DNA from: Epinephelus fuscoguttatus
Lineage: Eukaryota; Chordata; Actinopteri; Perciformes; Serranidae
Length of the DNA: 64,000 nt
Assembly: GCF_011397635.1 (NCBI RefSeq)
Contig: NC_064763.1
Coordinates: 23,511,437 to 23,575,436, forward strand
Direction of reading: 5' to 3'
This document shows, in pieces, positions 22,719-47,010 of the stretch (position 1 is its first letter; each line of letters opens with the position of its first letter). The position numbers were made by a program, and so were the translations under genes. Under the pieces are notes generated by a model, which was not told where the DNA came from, did no database searches, and saw only the letters and a program-made list of their open reading frames with translations.

Positions 22719-25700
22719 CTGAAAAACAACAGCATGGGCTTTGACTTTTACTTTATCTGGCATGTTTACAAACAGTAACCAAGAATTCCTGCCTTCAACT
22801 GTAGGGTTGCAAAATTATGGGAATATTCAAAGTGGAAATTTTCCATGGAAATTAACAGAAAAAAACAGGAATACAATGGGTCATTTGCTTCGGCTGTACT
22901 AACACTAGGCTGTCCAGTTTTGAGTGCTGAGGAGATGGCTCCTAATGTGAGGTGCTCGGGGAGTTGCTAGGAAGCCTGCAGAATCATTTTCAACATGCTT
23001 TTCAATTTTTATACTGAAATTGTACAAAATTTCCCAGATTCTCGAGCTTAACTTCTCTCTGAAAATGTCCAGGAACTTACAGACCCTTTAAAACCTTAAT
23101 GTGTACTAAGCTGTTTATGCTTGTCAAATCTTACCCAGTCCAGAGAGTCTGTGTTGAGTGTATAGCTGGTGTCCTTCCACTCAGAGTCTCCCTCAGGCTG
23201 GAAACTGACCTCACGGATGGCGAAGATGTCGCTCTCCTCTTCTCCTTCACCATGACTCATCTACAAAAATGCAAATCCCCCTCTTCTGTTAACTTAAAAA
23301 AAAACTTAACTGACAGACAAAAAAGCCAAGGACCTGCTGCTGCCTTCAGTTTAATACATGTTAATGTATAAATGGATGTTGTGTGTTCTCACCTCATCTT
23401 CAGGGAAATGGCAGTCAAACACCAGGGCATGTTTTGCAGCCTGTTTTGTTACTTCAACAACAAAGTTGGGTGTCGACACAATTTCTGGCTGTAAAGAAAC
23501 TACAATCATTATAATGTTCATATTTCATTATTAATCACTTTAATCAGTTTGTGTTTTACACAATAATTTCAGACAAGGAATGTCAATGATTAATTGTTAA
23601 CTGGTTAACCCCAGAGAACATTTCCGACTGGTTACACTTAGTAAACGCTAGTTGGCAGTGGTTTTTCCATGCCACTGTGTGGAACTGTGGATTGATTAAA
23701 TGCACACATAAAACATGGCGCAATAACAACAATTTAAAACATATGTACAAAATTCATTAAAATTTTTCCTACATTTTCCCCACATATACAACATACTAAA
23801 ATTACTAGCATAACTATTGTTTAGTTTGGTGTGAAAATGTTCGTGAACTACATCACTAGTCTCGCAAGAGATACGTCACCAACACCAGCTAGTAAGCGAG
23901 CTAACTTAGCTGTGTTCCATCCACAGATGTAATATTATCCAACCTGGTGTGTTTTATTCAGCAATTCCTTTATATCAGCTGTGAAGCAAAAGAGCGAGCA
24001 AGACCCGTTACTCATGTGAGTATATCCTGGTATGTAACACAGACATCGTAGCTTTAACGAGAGAGAAGCTATGATATCATTTGTGTGACTTGTGAAGTTG
24101 TTACATATTTTCACAGTCTTATATTTTAACAGTTTTACAAAAAACTGCAACTTTCTTTTTTTGAGATTATTTTTATTTACTATTATTTTTAAGATTATTT
24201 AACATTGCATATATTAGCCCAGTCGCTAGCAGCGTTTCCCTCTACTCTTATGAAGCCGGGATAAATCACACACAAGACTTAAAATGCTCTTTTGTGGAGG
24301 CTGTATTGTCTACACGACTTATTATTTGTTATTGGTGAAATAAAAGTAAAGAAAACTTCATTTTCACTTTCAGTTTACAAAAATAAAGGTGAGGTCTGTG
24401 TCGCTGTGACGTGGAGTTACATTTCTGGGAAAGAGTATGACAGACTGCGACATAGAGTAAGTGCTCTGCTTTACTCATCAGGGCAAACTGGGGGAGACTG
24501 GAGGGTGGGCACAATGTTTCTGTAGCAACGTGGTCCTGATCTACGGTGGTGGGACAGCAATAATCACCAAATGAGCAGCACCACTAGCTGGTTCCTGCCT
24601 TGCCCAGGTGATGCACATTTCTCCTAAACCATCAGGGGACTGACAGGTTTGTTGTGACCCACCTCTTCTTCTGCTGGCTTCTGCTGTCCCTGTTCTGCCT
24701 CTTCATCAAAGTTAGGAGGAATGCTGTTATTGAGGTTGAATGTGACAGTGATTCTGGAAAAGAAGGAGACACATCAGGAGCTCATTAGTGTGCTCACATG
24801 TCAACAAGGGTTGGATAATAATTGCCAGCTGCGGCAGCCTTACTTTTCTCCGCCAACATTTCTCGTAAGTTTAGCCTCTGTGCCGTTCATCTCCAGCTCC
24901 CATCCTCCAGACATCTTAGGTAGGGCTTTAGTTTTCTGGATTTTCCTCTCCTCTTTGATTTCATCAGACAGGAAATCACAAAATGCTTTGTCACCTGTAA
25001 AAAAGGTCGAACAGTTTACACAATTATGACAATGTGTGTAAGTGGTAAAATTCAATCTTTATCATCCTGCAGCAAAAGCAATGCAAGTTTTTCTATTCTA
25101 TATTCATGTTCGTGACTTTTGCTGTATCCTCTGTTTTTATTTTCACTTAAGATATCTATTGTTTATGCACCACATTTCATTCATGTGTAACCTACTAACC
25201 AATAAACCTTATTCTGATTACCTGATTGACCTTGACACTCATGCCATTTCACATCAACACGTACCTCACAAAATCAAGGTTTCCATAGTTGAAATTATTC
25301 TTTTTATGCCTCCGAGTGGGAGACAGTCTGTACATCCTACTCTCGTGAACGCAATATTTCAACAACGTCATGAGAGAACTTCCTTAAATTTGAAACATGA
25401 ACTTTATGGTAAGTGAACCTGCATTTGTATAGCCCTTTTCTAGTCATCCAACCACTCAAAGCGCTTACTACACTATGAGTCATAATCACCCATTCACACA
25501 CACATTCAAACACTGGTGGCTGAGGCTACCATACAAGGTGCCACCTGCTACTCTCTCTTTAGCACACTCACACACTGATGGAACAGCCATCAAGAGCAAT
25601 TTGGGGTTCAGTATCTTGCTCAAGGATACTTCAACATGCAGACTGGAGGAGCCGAGGATCGAGCCACTGATCGTCAGGTGACTAGTGGACGACCCTTTCT

Positions 25701-26946
25701 ACCTCTGAGCCACAGCTGCCCCAACTGTGGTGAATTGATTACACTTTGGAGGTCAAAGGTCAAGGTCATTGTAACCTCATACATCTCACTGTTGTGAATG
25801 CTGTATCTTAAAGAAGACCTTGGTGGACTTTCTTCATATTTAGCACAAACGTCCACTTGAACTCAACAATGAATTTACTGGATCTTGGTGGTCAAAGATC
25901 AAAGGTCAGTGCGACCTCACAAAACATGTTTTTGGCAGTAGCTCAAGAATTGATGCACTGATTATGACAAAAGTTCACACAAATGTAAAACAGAATACAA
26001 TGATGAGGTGCTGGCATTATATATCCAGAGGGTCAAAGGTCAGCTTCAATGTGACATCAAAATGTTTTTTTATTTCCATCACTCAACGTCATAACTCAGG
26101 AACAGATGGGGAAACATGTGGTTAAATGCTGGATTGGTGACACTCATCATGACACTGTGGTGACTGTACCGACTGACTGTGCTGTCGGGTTGAACATGTG
26201 TGAAGCATCCATGCTTTAGGATATGGAGCTTCTTTGCAGCAACATCCATACCTGAAGCATTGTCTACTGTCATGGCGACATGTGAGTCTGAACAGGTGTG
26301 GATGTAAACTGTAACTGTATCTGTGCTGATTCACGGAAACATACATACGTTTCATTTTATTTCGCCGGTTATCTTGTTACATATATTTGGGACAAGAGGT
26401 GAAATTATCTGTCAAGGTGAATGTTAGCTGTTACCTGTGAGAGGATGCATTTAGTGAGTGAATGCTAACTTCATTTCTAAAAGGCTAAAGTGCTGTTTTT
26501 TAATGGGTTAAGTGTCTTTAGAAATGAGTAACGCCACAGTTAACTGAGCGACATTTTGTTCTGAGGTCTTCTGTATACAGCTAGACATGTTTCGCCACGT
26601 TAAGTTAACGTTAAACTATAATACTGCCAAATACGAAACAAGCTAACGTTAGCTAACGTTAGCTTCTCTAAGGACTTTCACATTTAACGTTACCTTCTGT
26701 GTGCAGCCCTCCACATCCACACGACACCGAGGGACCCAACACTTTTGAACTGAACAGTTTCGGCCTGTATCCCGACGAGGCTCCGTTGTTATTCAGCATC
26801 CACAGAGACCGGGTGAAGGGCCGAGTTGTGGCCGAACTTGGGGCGCACAGTGTAGGGCAGCTGAGTGGCAGAGCTCGGGCTGTGGACGTGGTGGCTGAGG
26901 AAATGCGAACAGCGGCTCCCACCGCGCGGACGACTGACTTCAGCAT
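22569..26946 (-). CDS. c1qbp: c1qbp (p32 / gC1qR), complete, six exons, 288 aa
   Basis: C1QBP is an acidic, doughnut-shaped homotrimer, mainly of the mitochondrial matrix, needed for mitochondrial translation and oxidative metabolism; it is also reported at the cell surface binding C1q. Exons (minus strand): 26694-26946, 24844-24994, 24663-24753, 23393-23488, 23135-23260, 22569-22718; all join in phase. Residues 1 to about 75 form an Arg/Ser/Ala-rich, acid-poor mitochondrial presequence. The mature region opens GGLHTEGDKAFCDFLSDEIK, close to the human protein, followed by LPKMSGGWELEMNGTEAKL, an acidic linker (EEAEQGQQKPAEEE) and the C-terminal ALYDHLMDFLADRGIDNTFA. Length is near the human 282 aa. 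It lies downstream of, and co-oriented with, dhx33, as in human. Confidence 0.97.
22921..23004 (+). repeat. Shared 84-bp segment, copy in c1qbp intron 5
   Basis: Over 90% identical by eye to 17702-17785 in mlxipl intron 1, same orientation. Core TGAGTGCTGAGGAGA and GGGGAGTTGCTAGGA. Confidence 0.6.
23135..23260 (-). CDS. c1qbp: c1qbp exon 5
   Basis: Acceptor TTGTAG, donor GTAAGA. 42 codons encoding an acidic loop, then SDIFAIREVSFQPEGDSEWK and the LNTDSLDW segment. Confidence 0.95.
23393..23488 (-). CDS. c1qbp: c1qbp exon 4
   Basis: Acceptor TTACAG, donor GTGAGA. 32 codons encoding PEIVSTPNFVVEVTKQAAKH and then ALVFDCHFPEDE, matching the central sheet of p32. Confidence 0.95.
23489..24662. 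other. c1qbp intron 3, nothing recognised
   Basis: AT-rich intron without a clear repeat or exon on either strand. Confidence 0.55.
24663..24753 (-). CDS. c1qbp: c1qbp exon 3
   Basis: Acceptor TTCCAG, donor GTGGGT. Encodes ITVTFNLNNSIPPNFDEEAE plus an acidic tail. Short exon separated from exon 2 by 90 bp. Confidence 0.95.
24844..24994 (-). CDS. c1qbp: c1qbp exon 2
   Basis: Acceptor TTACAG, donor GTAAGG. Encodes DKAFCDFLSDEIKEERKIQK and then TKALPKMSGGWELEMNGTEA, the first strands of the p32 fold. Confidence 0.97.
25416..25723 (-). mobile_element. tRNA-derived SINE (family B), fullest copy
   Basis: Read on the minus strand: GGCAGCTGTGGCTCAGAGGTAG (A-box region), a B-box-like GTGGCTCGATCCTC, the GGCTCCTCCAGTCTGCATG body, and the AAGCGCTTTGAGTGG...ATACAAATGCAGG tail. 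This is a widespread teleost SINE type. Confidence 0.85.
25740..26060 (+). repeat. AGGTCA-rich repeat in c1qbp intron 1
   Basis: Diverged repeat containing AGGTCAAAGGTCA at 25750-25762, TCAAAGATCAAAGGTCA near 25892-25908 and GGGTCAAAGGTCA at 26030-26042. These match the DR1 layout of nuclear-receptor sites, but the phrase is also typical of an interspersed teleost repeat. Confidence 0.55.
26640..26665. repeat. Perfect 26-bp palindrome beside c1qbp exon 1
   Basis: Self-complementary over 26 bp, built from GCTAACGTTAGC units, 29 bp into intron 1 from the exon 1 donor. Confidence 0.85.
26694..26946 (-). CDS. c1qbp: c1qbp exon 1 (presequence, residues 1-84)
   Basis: Start codon 26946-26944; donor GTAACG. 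Carries the mitochondrial presequence and ends GGLHTEG at the conserved cleavage region. Confidence 0.95.
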
Positions 26947-27099
26947 GACTGAAGGTAAAAATTAAGGCGCTGGAAGAAAGAATAAATTAGTCTGACAGCA
27001 CACGACTGCCGAGTAGCTCCGCGTTGACTGCTGCCTCTGAAGGATTACCGAAAACACGTGTGGAAGGACACATTGACCTATCGTAACTATGACCTTTAC

Positions 27100-27109
27100 A
27101 CCGGAAGTG
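27100..27109 (-). promoter_or_regulatory. c1qbp: ETS/GABP-type site upstream of c1qbp
   Basis: ACCGGAAGTG about 155 bp upstream of the c1qbp start codon. Such sites are common in promoters of nuclear genes for mitochondrial proteins. No TATA box is evident. Confidence 0.5.
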
Positions 27110-27489
27110 ATACTTTAAAAGAGAAATAAACCAAACAAAATTATTTTCTGTGTCATGAATAATCTCAAATACGACCATGGTTCTATGAATACGAGATATA
27201 ATGTAATATAATAATTTCTATATATTTTAGTTAGTTATCGGTTATGTATGCGGCCCAATAGGGCCCCAACGTACCCTACAGCGCCCCCTGTGGCGTGATA
27301 AAGAAGGTCACCTATTTTGTCTCTCGACTGGAAACGAGATTCATCATTGAAATATTTCATCACAATATGGAGGCCCATTGCCGCCAATGTGATGAAAAAA
27401 ATCATGTAAATCATCATGATAAGAAACTTATATATATTATATTAAATAATAAAGAGTTAGTAGGCTATCTCTTTATAATGAGAAACAAT

Positions 27490-28555
27490 ACTAAGTCATT
27501 GTTTTGATAAAGCATCCCGTTATTTTTGAGATACTTTGTCATTATTTTGAGATTTGTCACCAAGTTAAGAAAGTTTTTCGGTCATTTGAGATGAGGCTAT
27601 TAATTCATCATTTTGAGAAATTAACTCATTCATTTTGAGGCACTACTTAATCATTTTGATAAAAAAAAAAAATTGCCACTATTTTTGAGATATTATGTCA
27701 TTATTATAAGATATGAAAATATTTCTTAGTAAGTTTCTCAGAATTTTTAAATAGGCGAACTCATTAATTTTTGAGATACTATGTCACTATTTTGAGAAAG
27801 TTTCTCAGGATTTTGAAATGAGCTAATGACTCAGTATTTTTTGAGATACCAAGTCATTATTTTGAGAACCTTTGTCATCATTTTGAGTTACTAAATGTTT
27901 AAAGATACTAAGTAATTGTTTCAAGAAATGTTCTCATTATTTTAAGGCACGGATTAATTGTTTTGATAAAGCTTCCCATTATTTAGATACAATATCATTA
28001 TTTTGAGATATGTCACAATATTGAAAATGTTTCTCAGGATTTTGAGACAGGCTACTAACTCATTATTTTGGGAAACTAACACATTAATTCTGAGATATAT
28101 AGTCATTATTTTGAGAACGTTTGTCATCATTTTCAGTCACTAATTATTTGAGATACTAGGTCATTATTTCAGATAATTTTGTCATTATTTTGAGAAACTA
28201 ATTAATCATTTTGATAAAGCTTCCCACTATTTTTGAGATACTAAGTCATCATTTTGAGAAAGTTTGTCATCAGTTTGAGTCACTAATTATTTTGAGATAC
28301 TAAGTTATTGTTTCAGTAAAGTTTCTCATTGTTTTTGAGATAATAAAGTCAATATTTTGAGATACTATGTCATTATTTTGACAAAGTTTCTCAGGATTTT
28401 GAAATGGGCTACTGACTCATTATTTTCAGACACTAACTCATTATTTTTTTGAGATACCCAGTCATTATTTTGGGAAAGCTTCCCATTATTTTTGAGATAA
28501 CGGATCATTATTTTTTTAAGAAATCGCTACTTTGAGAAAGTTTCTCATTATGACT
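27490..28555. repeat. Diverged TTTTGAGA-type tandem array (about 1.07 kb)
   Basis: Dozens of degenerate units built from TCATTATTTTGAGA, GATACTAAGTCATT and GAGAAAGTTTCTCA, with irregular spacing. No conserved frame. Ends are approximate. Confidence 0.8.
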
Positions 28556-29423
28556 TACAGGATCTTTTTTAGCATCACACTGGCAGAAATGGGCTGTCAT
28601 ATTATTATTGTAAAATTTAAAGTTGATGTAGTTAACAGTCACTTATGCTACAACAACACAAATGTGGAAAAAACAGATCATTTATTTCATGCTGGCTGAG
28701 CTCCAAATCCATTAATAGAGAGAACAAAAACATCTTATTTCTGGTAATATTAATAATAAAAGTCATATTATGATAATATCATTATCATAACAAAATAGTA
28801 CAATAAATGTCTCTTTGCCAAAACTCTTTGTTGTAGAGTGCATTAAACAAGAGAGACATTACGTCTATGCATAAAGAAGGTAAAAGGACCCATGCCAGGA
28901 AACTCTATATACCTGTGTCTGCATATAATTTATCTCTCCATGACTCCTGATAAAAGAGAGTAAATGCGGCATCTGTCCACCAGAAAAGAGAGGGCACATA
29001 CATGTAAATAAGGCCGGCATCATCCCAACAAGGACGGGCTGTCTCTCATATAATCAGAATGGTTTCTGACCCAATAACATCTGCTGCGCCATCGAATCCA
29101 AAATCCATGAAATCAGTTCTGGCTACAGTGGACATCCTGCAGGAAGGAGTTGCATCATTCTCACTGAAGTATTTTTCAGTGTAATAAGGTGAATCAGTTG
29201 CATCACTTAGACATGAAGCCCTGCTGCCAGGAGATGGAGCTGTTTTCTAACACCTCACAGCAACACTTCAGTTCTCCTCTGTCCTGATAAAATATCAGTG
29301 GAATGAATGTATCACTTTGTCATCATTGTATACACACATTAAACTCATTTAAGCTTTCGTTTCTGAGGCAGATTTGTAACTTATCATTTATCATTGTATA
29401 AGATATTCAATTTACTTTTTATT
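28556..29423. other. Intergenic, nothing recognised
   Basis: AT-rich sequence between the tandem array and the 29424 repeat; no feature supported. Confidence 0.5.
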
Positions 29424-30446
29424 AGGGCCCGAGCACTGACCGCAGGCAGTCGCAAAGGCCCTATTGAAACTGAAAGAATCACATTTTGAAGGGCTTAAGG
29501 TGCTTGAAAACTCGTGAAACTTTGCACACACATCAGAACTGGTGAAAGATTTACATCTGATATGGGTCTGGATAACAGGTGTCACAAAATGGCTCAGTCG
29601 CGCCCCCTACCAAAGTTCTACAAAGTTGCCCCTGGAGCTGGTTTCACTGACATGTACGAAACTTGGTAGACACGTGTGACACCCCAAGACGTACAAAAAA
29701 GTCTCTTGGAGCCATACCCTAAACTCAACAGGGAGTCAGCCATTTAATTAAATGTGTAATTTAGTTGCACTGTTGGCCATTTCCAGGGGTCGTACTTTAA
29801 CAAACTCCTTCTACAGATTAGATCCGACTGACTTCAAATTTTGTCTGTACCATCTAAAGACCTTTCACATCAAAAGTTGCTTGAAGCTTGAGTTTTCATC
29901 GAAACGTGTGACCGTGGCGAGGCATCAAATTTCTATGTGTCACCACCAAACAGGAAGTGCTTTGTAACACCAGCATACATGGTCCAATCTGCCCTAAACT
30001 TTTCAAAAGATTTTTTTGGGGCATTTTTGCCTTTGGTGGACGTGGGGAATGGTGTGGGGCCGTGGGCTGGGATCCAGCCCTGGCCACTGCAGCAAGGACG
30101 AGGCCTTTGTGCATGGCGTGCCTGCCCCGAACGTCACGTTTTATAAGGCTCCAGGCCTGAAGCCAACTACATGCACATTAGGTGTCATGGTGATTGCACC
30201 ACCTTCAGGCAACAGGAACCATGTCTTTTCAGACACTTACCTTTTGATTTACCTAATGTGTAGTGTGGTCTACAATTGATTTACAGGACTTTTAATAAAT
30301 GTGTTCTGCAGCACCACATAGTGGACACAGAAAATGGTAGGCTACAAAATGGTTCACAGAAATTAAGTGTGGCATCAGCCAATGTCCTGCCAATACCCTC
30401 GACGTGTGTGGGGGTCGAGGGTTCATCGCTGCTTGCAGCTTTAATG
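29424..30446 (+). mobile_element. About 1-kb teleost interspersed repeat
   Basis: Starts with TTAGGGCCCGAGCACTGACC, whose first 40 bp can fold (AGGGCC / GGCCCT), and ends with ATCGCTGCTTGCAGCTTTAA. I recognise these ends as a common fish repeat but cannot assign a class. Short open frames inside (29957-30279) are not convincing genes. Confidence 0.6.
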
Positions 30447-31919
30447 TAAGCTGATTTTTGACTAATAGTGGTTTTAAATGAAAATACTATGGCAGCATAA
30501 AGCCAGTGGGAAAATCTTGGCTTTCCTTACGGGGCAGGCTTAGCCCAATAGTTATCCTGCCCCAGACCAGCACAGTTTCCCAGCATAACTTGCCACAGAA
30601 ACTGAGCTTTAACTATGTCAAATTTGCTTTATGAAACTGAATCAATTATCTGAAATAAGCCTGGTTTATTTGGTCAACTCACTTTACAGAGCAGGCCCCG
30701 GGTCTGATGTTGTACAACAGCCCCTTAACAGACACTCACAGATCTATGGGAGTGTGTAAAATCCCACTGGGCCTCTGCGTCTTTACTCTCCACATGCAGA
30801 CTCGTTCGGAGGGACAGTGACTGGATTTTATTAGAAATTATATCAATAGTGGTTATGTAAGACTTTAACAAATCATATTAAATATACTCATAATAAAATC
30901 ATCAAAGGCGTGCATTTAATCCTACAAACTTCATAACATGCAGATCTCAAATGGTCTACTGTTCCGTTGTGACTGAAAAAGTAAGCACTGAACACAACCT
31001 CTTTGTGACATAGTCTGATGACTCTCTACCCCAGATGCATTTGGTATTTTTAATAGTCAGAAATAGTTATGTATTGTATTCAGGTTACAGTATATATTGT
31101 ACAGTCCTGAGTCCAGTGTAAAAAAGAAAAGACAAAAGGGGCATCCATCCTATTTCTAAACATAGTGTGATTTACATTCTACAAAGTATGAAAGACCTGA
31201 GGGGTCAGATCATTAACTAGAATCTCCATGCATTGCATACATATGTTGTCAGCATACATCTGTGGTTAGTCTGTGTACGGGCTGAGTAACATACAACAGC
31301 AAAGAGTAGAACCTGGAGAATAAGGCATGCTACTTCTCCTGATGTGTATGTATTTCGGGGGGAACTGGTGATACAATCATAGATGTGGGGGAAAACAGGC
31401 ATGCACAAGCTGACAAGACAAGTGCTGCATGTAGAGTAAATATAAAAGTGAAGTCGTGTCATAAAAACCTCATATTCTAACTCCAACTTTGGTGATTTTC
31501 TTGTATTTCCATAACCTCATAGATTAAGACAAATCTACTGTCCTTGCATATATAAAACCCTTTAAGACCACTTTGTATAAATCCAAAACAACATGGTGGG
31601 AAAGCTTAAGACCTGACTGCTTTAACTCCTCATTACTATTCAAAATGACACTGACAGAACCATGAGCCAGTCGACTAGTGCTGTCTGAATATTGTTGGTT
31701 ACATGGCTTAAGAATTAAGTGCTATACTTTGTGAGAATAACATATGGAGAGTGGCATTCTATCGAGTCTGATTTGATTTTTTAAGAAAGAATGAACAGAT
31801 AAATCATATCAGACAACGCTTCTTAAAGACCTGCTCCTGTGAGGTTATCTGTGCGATTAAAATGCATGCAAATGTTGCAAGAAATGATGCATGACACCTC
31901 AGAAAGAGTTTTTTGAGTG
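30447..31919. other. Intergenic, nothing recognised
   Basis: No exon, RNA gene or clear repeat seen on either strand. Confidence 0.5.
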
Positions 31920-33246
31920 TTAAAGGAATACTTCACCCTCAAAATGATCATTTGTGTATCAGTTACTCACTGTGTGTTACATTGAATTTATGAGATAAAC
32001 TTTGTTTTTCTGGCATGCCTCCACGGTGAAGAGAGAATGCGAACTGACGTAATCAGGGTCCATGTTTAACTACAGCAAAACTACTTTGAAACATCCGTTA
32101 AGAAACTCTCACCTCACACAACCTGTGCAGTATAATCCAAGTCTCATTTATCAAGTCGTATGCTCAGTACTTCCTAAAGAGACGTCCTTTTCTGACAGAA
32201 ACTGGAAGTAAAACTTATCTATGCTCTCTTTAAAGCCAGACTCCATTGACAAAAATAGTAATTTTACCTTGCTGGAAACGAGAGCTGCTGGTCTACTGCT
32301 GCCTCGTTCGGTGAGTTTGTTTTTGTTGTTGTGTGACTTCGCTGTTTTAAAGGGTATGTTCAAATTCACCAAAGTCACACATTAATGCAAATAAACTGAC
32401 TGATTGAGGCAGTGGTAGACCAGCAGCTCCCGCGTAACTTCAGTGAGGTAAAATTACTGTCTTTGTCAGTGAAGTCTGGCTTTGAAGAGAGCATAGATAA
32501 GAGGCCGTACACATGCTGTGTTTTTTACGCCTTCAAATTCATTGTTTTCAGTGTAGACGCGTGGCAGGCGCACTCAAACGCCAGAACGACGCCACTGCGG
32601 TGCGCACACGTTCCCAAGAGCCCATTTTAAAGGCGCAATGGCTGTGCTTTGAGATAAACCAAGTTCAACTTTTGGAAAGCAGTGGCGCACACCGCCAACA
32701 GATATCTTTAAATATTGATATATCGATAAATATGGAGAAGTTGATCATTTTAGTGCAGGGCTGCCAGAGCTTTACATCTGTCCCACGGATGATAGGCCTA
32801 CACACTTATAAACAGCTCCTGGAAGAAGATCAGCTCTGCACTCAGGATGTCAGGTAAATGGGCTATGGTATAGTGTTAGTTGAGGTGGCTTAGCAACCTA
32901 AGACCCAACTGGCCGCTGCGCTCTTGAAAGCTGGCACAAAAAAAAGCAAAAAAGTAGCACCCAGCACACAACCTCGTGTTTTCCAGGCAGTTTAAGACGC
33001 GGCATGTGTATGGCTCCTAAGTTTCACTTTTAGTTCAGTTATAAGAACTAAAGTTTTAGCAAAAATGCATCTGTTTGGAAAGTACTGAGTTTGTAAACTG
33101 GTTTTTGAAAATTCATGACGAATGTTCATCTATTTTGGATTCCTTGTTCACTGTGCAAGCACGCAAGAAAAATTAACAAATTCAAGGTAACACGGAGAGT
33201 TATTTGTATACAAATGGTCATTTTTTGGGTGAAGTACTCCTTTTAA
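31920..33246 (+). mobile_element. TTAA-flanked MITE with an internal inverted repeat
   Basis: Flanked by TTAA at 31920-31923 and 33243-33246, with terminal inverted repeats of about 35 bp (AGGAATACTTCACCC on the left, the complement of GGGTGAAGTACTCCTT on the right). An inner pair of inverted arms of roughly 95 bp lies at about 32210-32310 and 32405-32500. TTAA duplication suggests a piggyBac-like mobiliser, which is an inference. Confidence 0.75.
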
Positions 33247-33553
33247 CAGGTGGCAACATGGCAAGATGAAATACTAACAGGCAGAAGAAACAAAGTTTAT
33301 AAAATCTGAATTACAGTCTTACAGGAAGTCAAAGTTGTGAGGCCTCAATATGCAGATTTCTGCTGCAGTGACACGTGTCAAATGCTTGTCAACTGGGAGG
33401 TAGTGAAATCCAGAGCAGTTTACTGCACAGAAAATGTTCTGTTCTGATTTGAAATCAGCTGTGAAGAGAGTACGTTTTCCAGTTTTATTGTCACTGGGTG
33501 ATTTGAGGAAGGTGTCCTTGCAGAGATTTACTTCAGTCCTGTTTCTCTATTGG
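33247..33553 (-). other. dhx33: dhx33 3' UTR region
   Basis: Contains AATAAA on the minus strand (complement of TTTATT at 33484-33489), 65 nt past the dhx33 stop codon, the best candidate polyadenylation signal. Confidence 0.55.
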
Positions 33554-46352
<12,799 letters not shown>

Positions 46353-46495
46353 GGTCTGGAGAAAGTGACCCTGGTGGCGGAACCTTTGCGGAGATTCTTC
46401 GGACGTCAGAAAGAAAGAAGAAAAGTTCTTTTCATGCTCACTGACAGACGAGCGAGCGTCACTGCGGATGTTTTGCTACCTCTGCAAAAACGTCC

Positions 46496-46503
46496 CCACG
46501 TGG
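46496..46503. promoter_or_regulatory. dhx33: Palindromic E-box upstream of dhx33
   Basis: CCACGTGG about 145 bp upstream of the dhx33 start codon in a CpG-containing region (46320-46520). Candidate Myc/Max or USF-type site; binding not shown by sequence alone. Confidence 0.45.
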
Positions 46504-47010
46504 TAGAAAGTCGGCGCAGATGTTTGACGTCATCACTCGGTGTGAATTTTAACCTGAATAAGGACTGTCAGGCAAAAGCAGGACAGCAAGATTATATATA
46601 GATTATATGAGCAAGACAGTTAAGTGTTGACAATTTTTTTTGTTGTTTTCAGTGTTGTCTACTCCCGTTTGATAAATTTGGTATGTCTGTTTTTTTTAAC
46701 TAATTTTTAAAATTCTTATTTTTATGTATTTAATCTCCCCCTGGCCTATTATATTTTGTTATTAATTTTTACGCACATCCTTTGCGAGATTTTGTATGTT
46801 CTTCTAATATATATATATATAATATATAATATAACAATATAATATATAATGTTAAAAAAAAAGGTTGCAGGTAAAATTCACGGGACACATATTTATTGGT
46901 TTTTCAGTCAAAATCAAAACCAGAATCCAGTTTATAGCCAAACAGTTGACATGTATGATGAATTTGCTTTGGTGTATTGTTGCATAACATAATAAAAAAA
47001 ATAATAAGTT
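46504..47010. other. Intergenic upstream of dhx33
   Basis: AT-rich with a short TA-rich run near 46808-46850; nothing else recognised. Confidence 0.5.

Noticed and set aside
27235-27417. 60-codon minus-strand frame upstream of c1qbp, hydrophobic start
   Set aside because: No recognisable family, no splice context, in a low-complexity AT-rich stretch beside the tandem array.
27490-28555. CRISPR-like regularly spaced repeats
   Set aside because: Units are degenerate, spacing is irregular, and the genome is eukaryotic.
29957-30279. Overlapping plus-strand frames in the 29424 repeat
   Set aside because: They lie wholly inside an interspersed repeat and overlap in several frames; no domain recognised.
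32412-32857. Plus-strand frames between c1qbp and dhx33
   Set aside because: Contained in the TTAA MITE and overlapping its hairpin arm; not a host gene.
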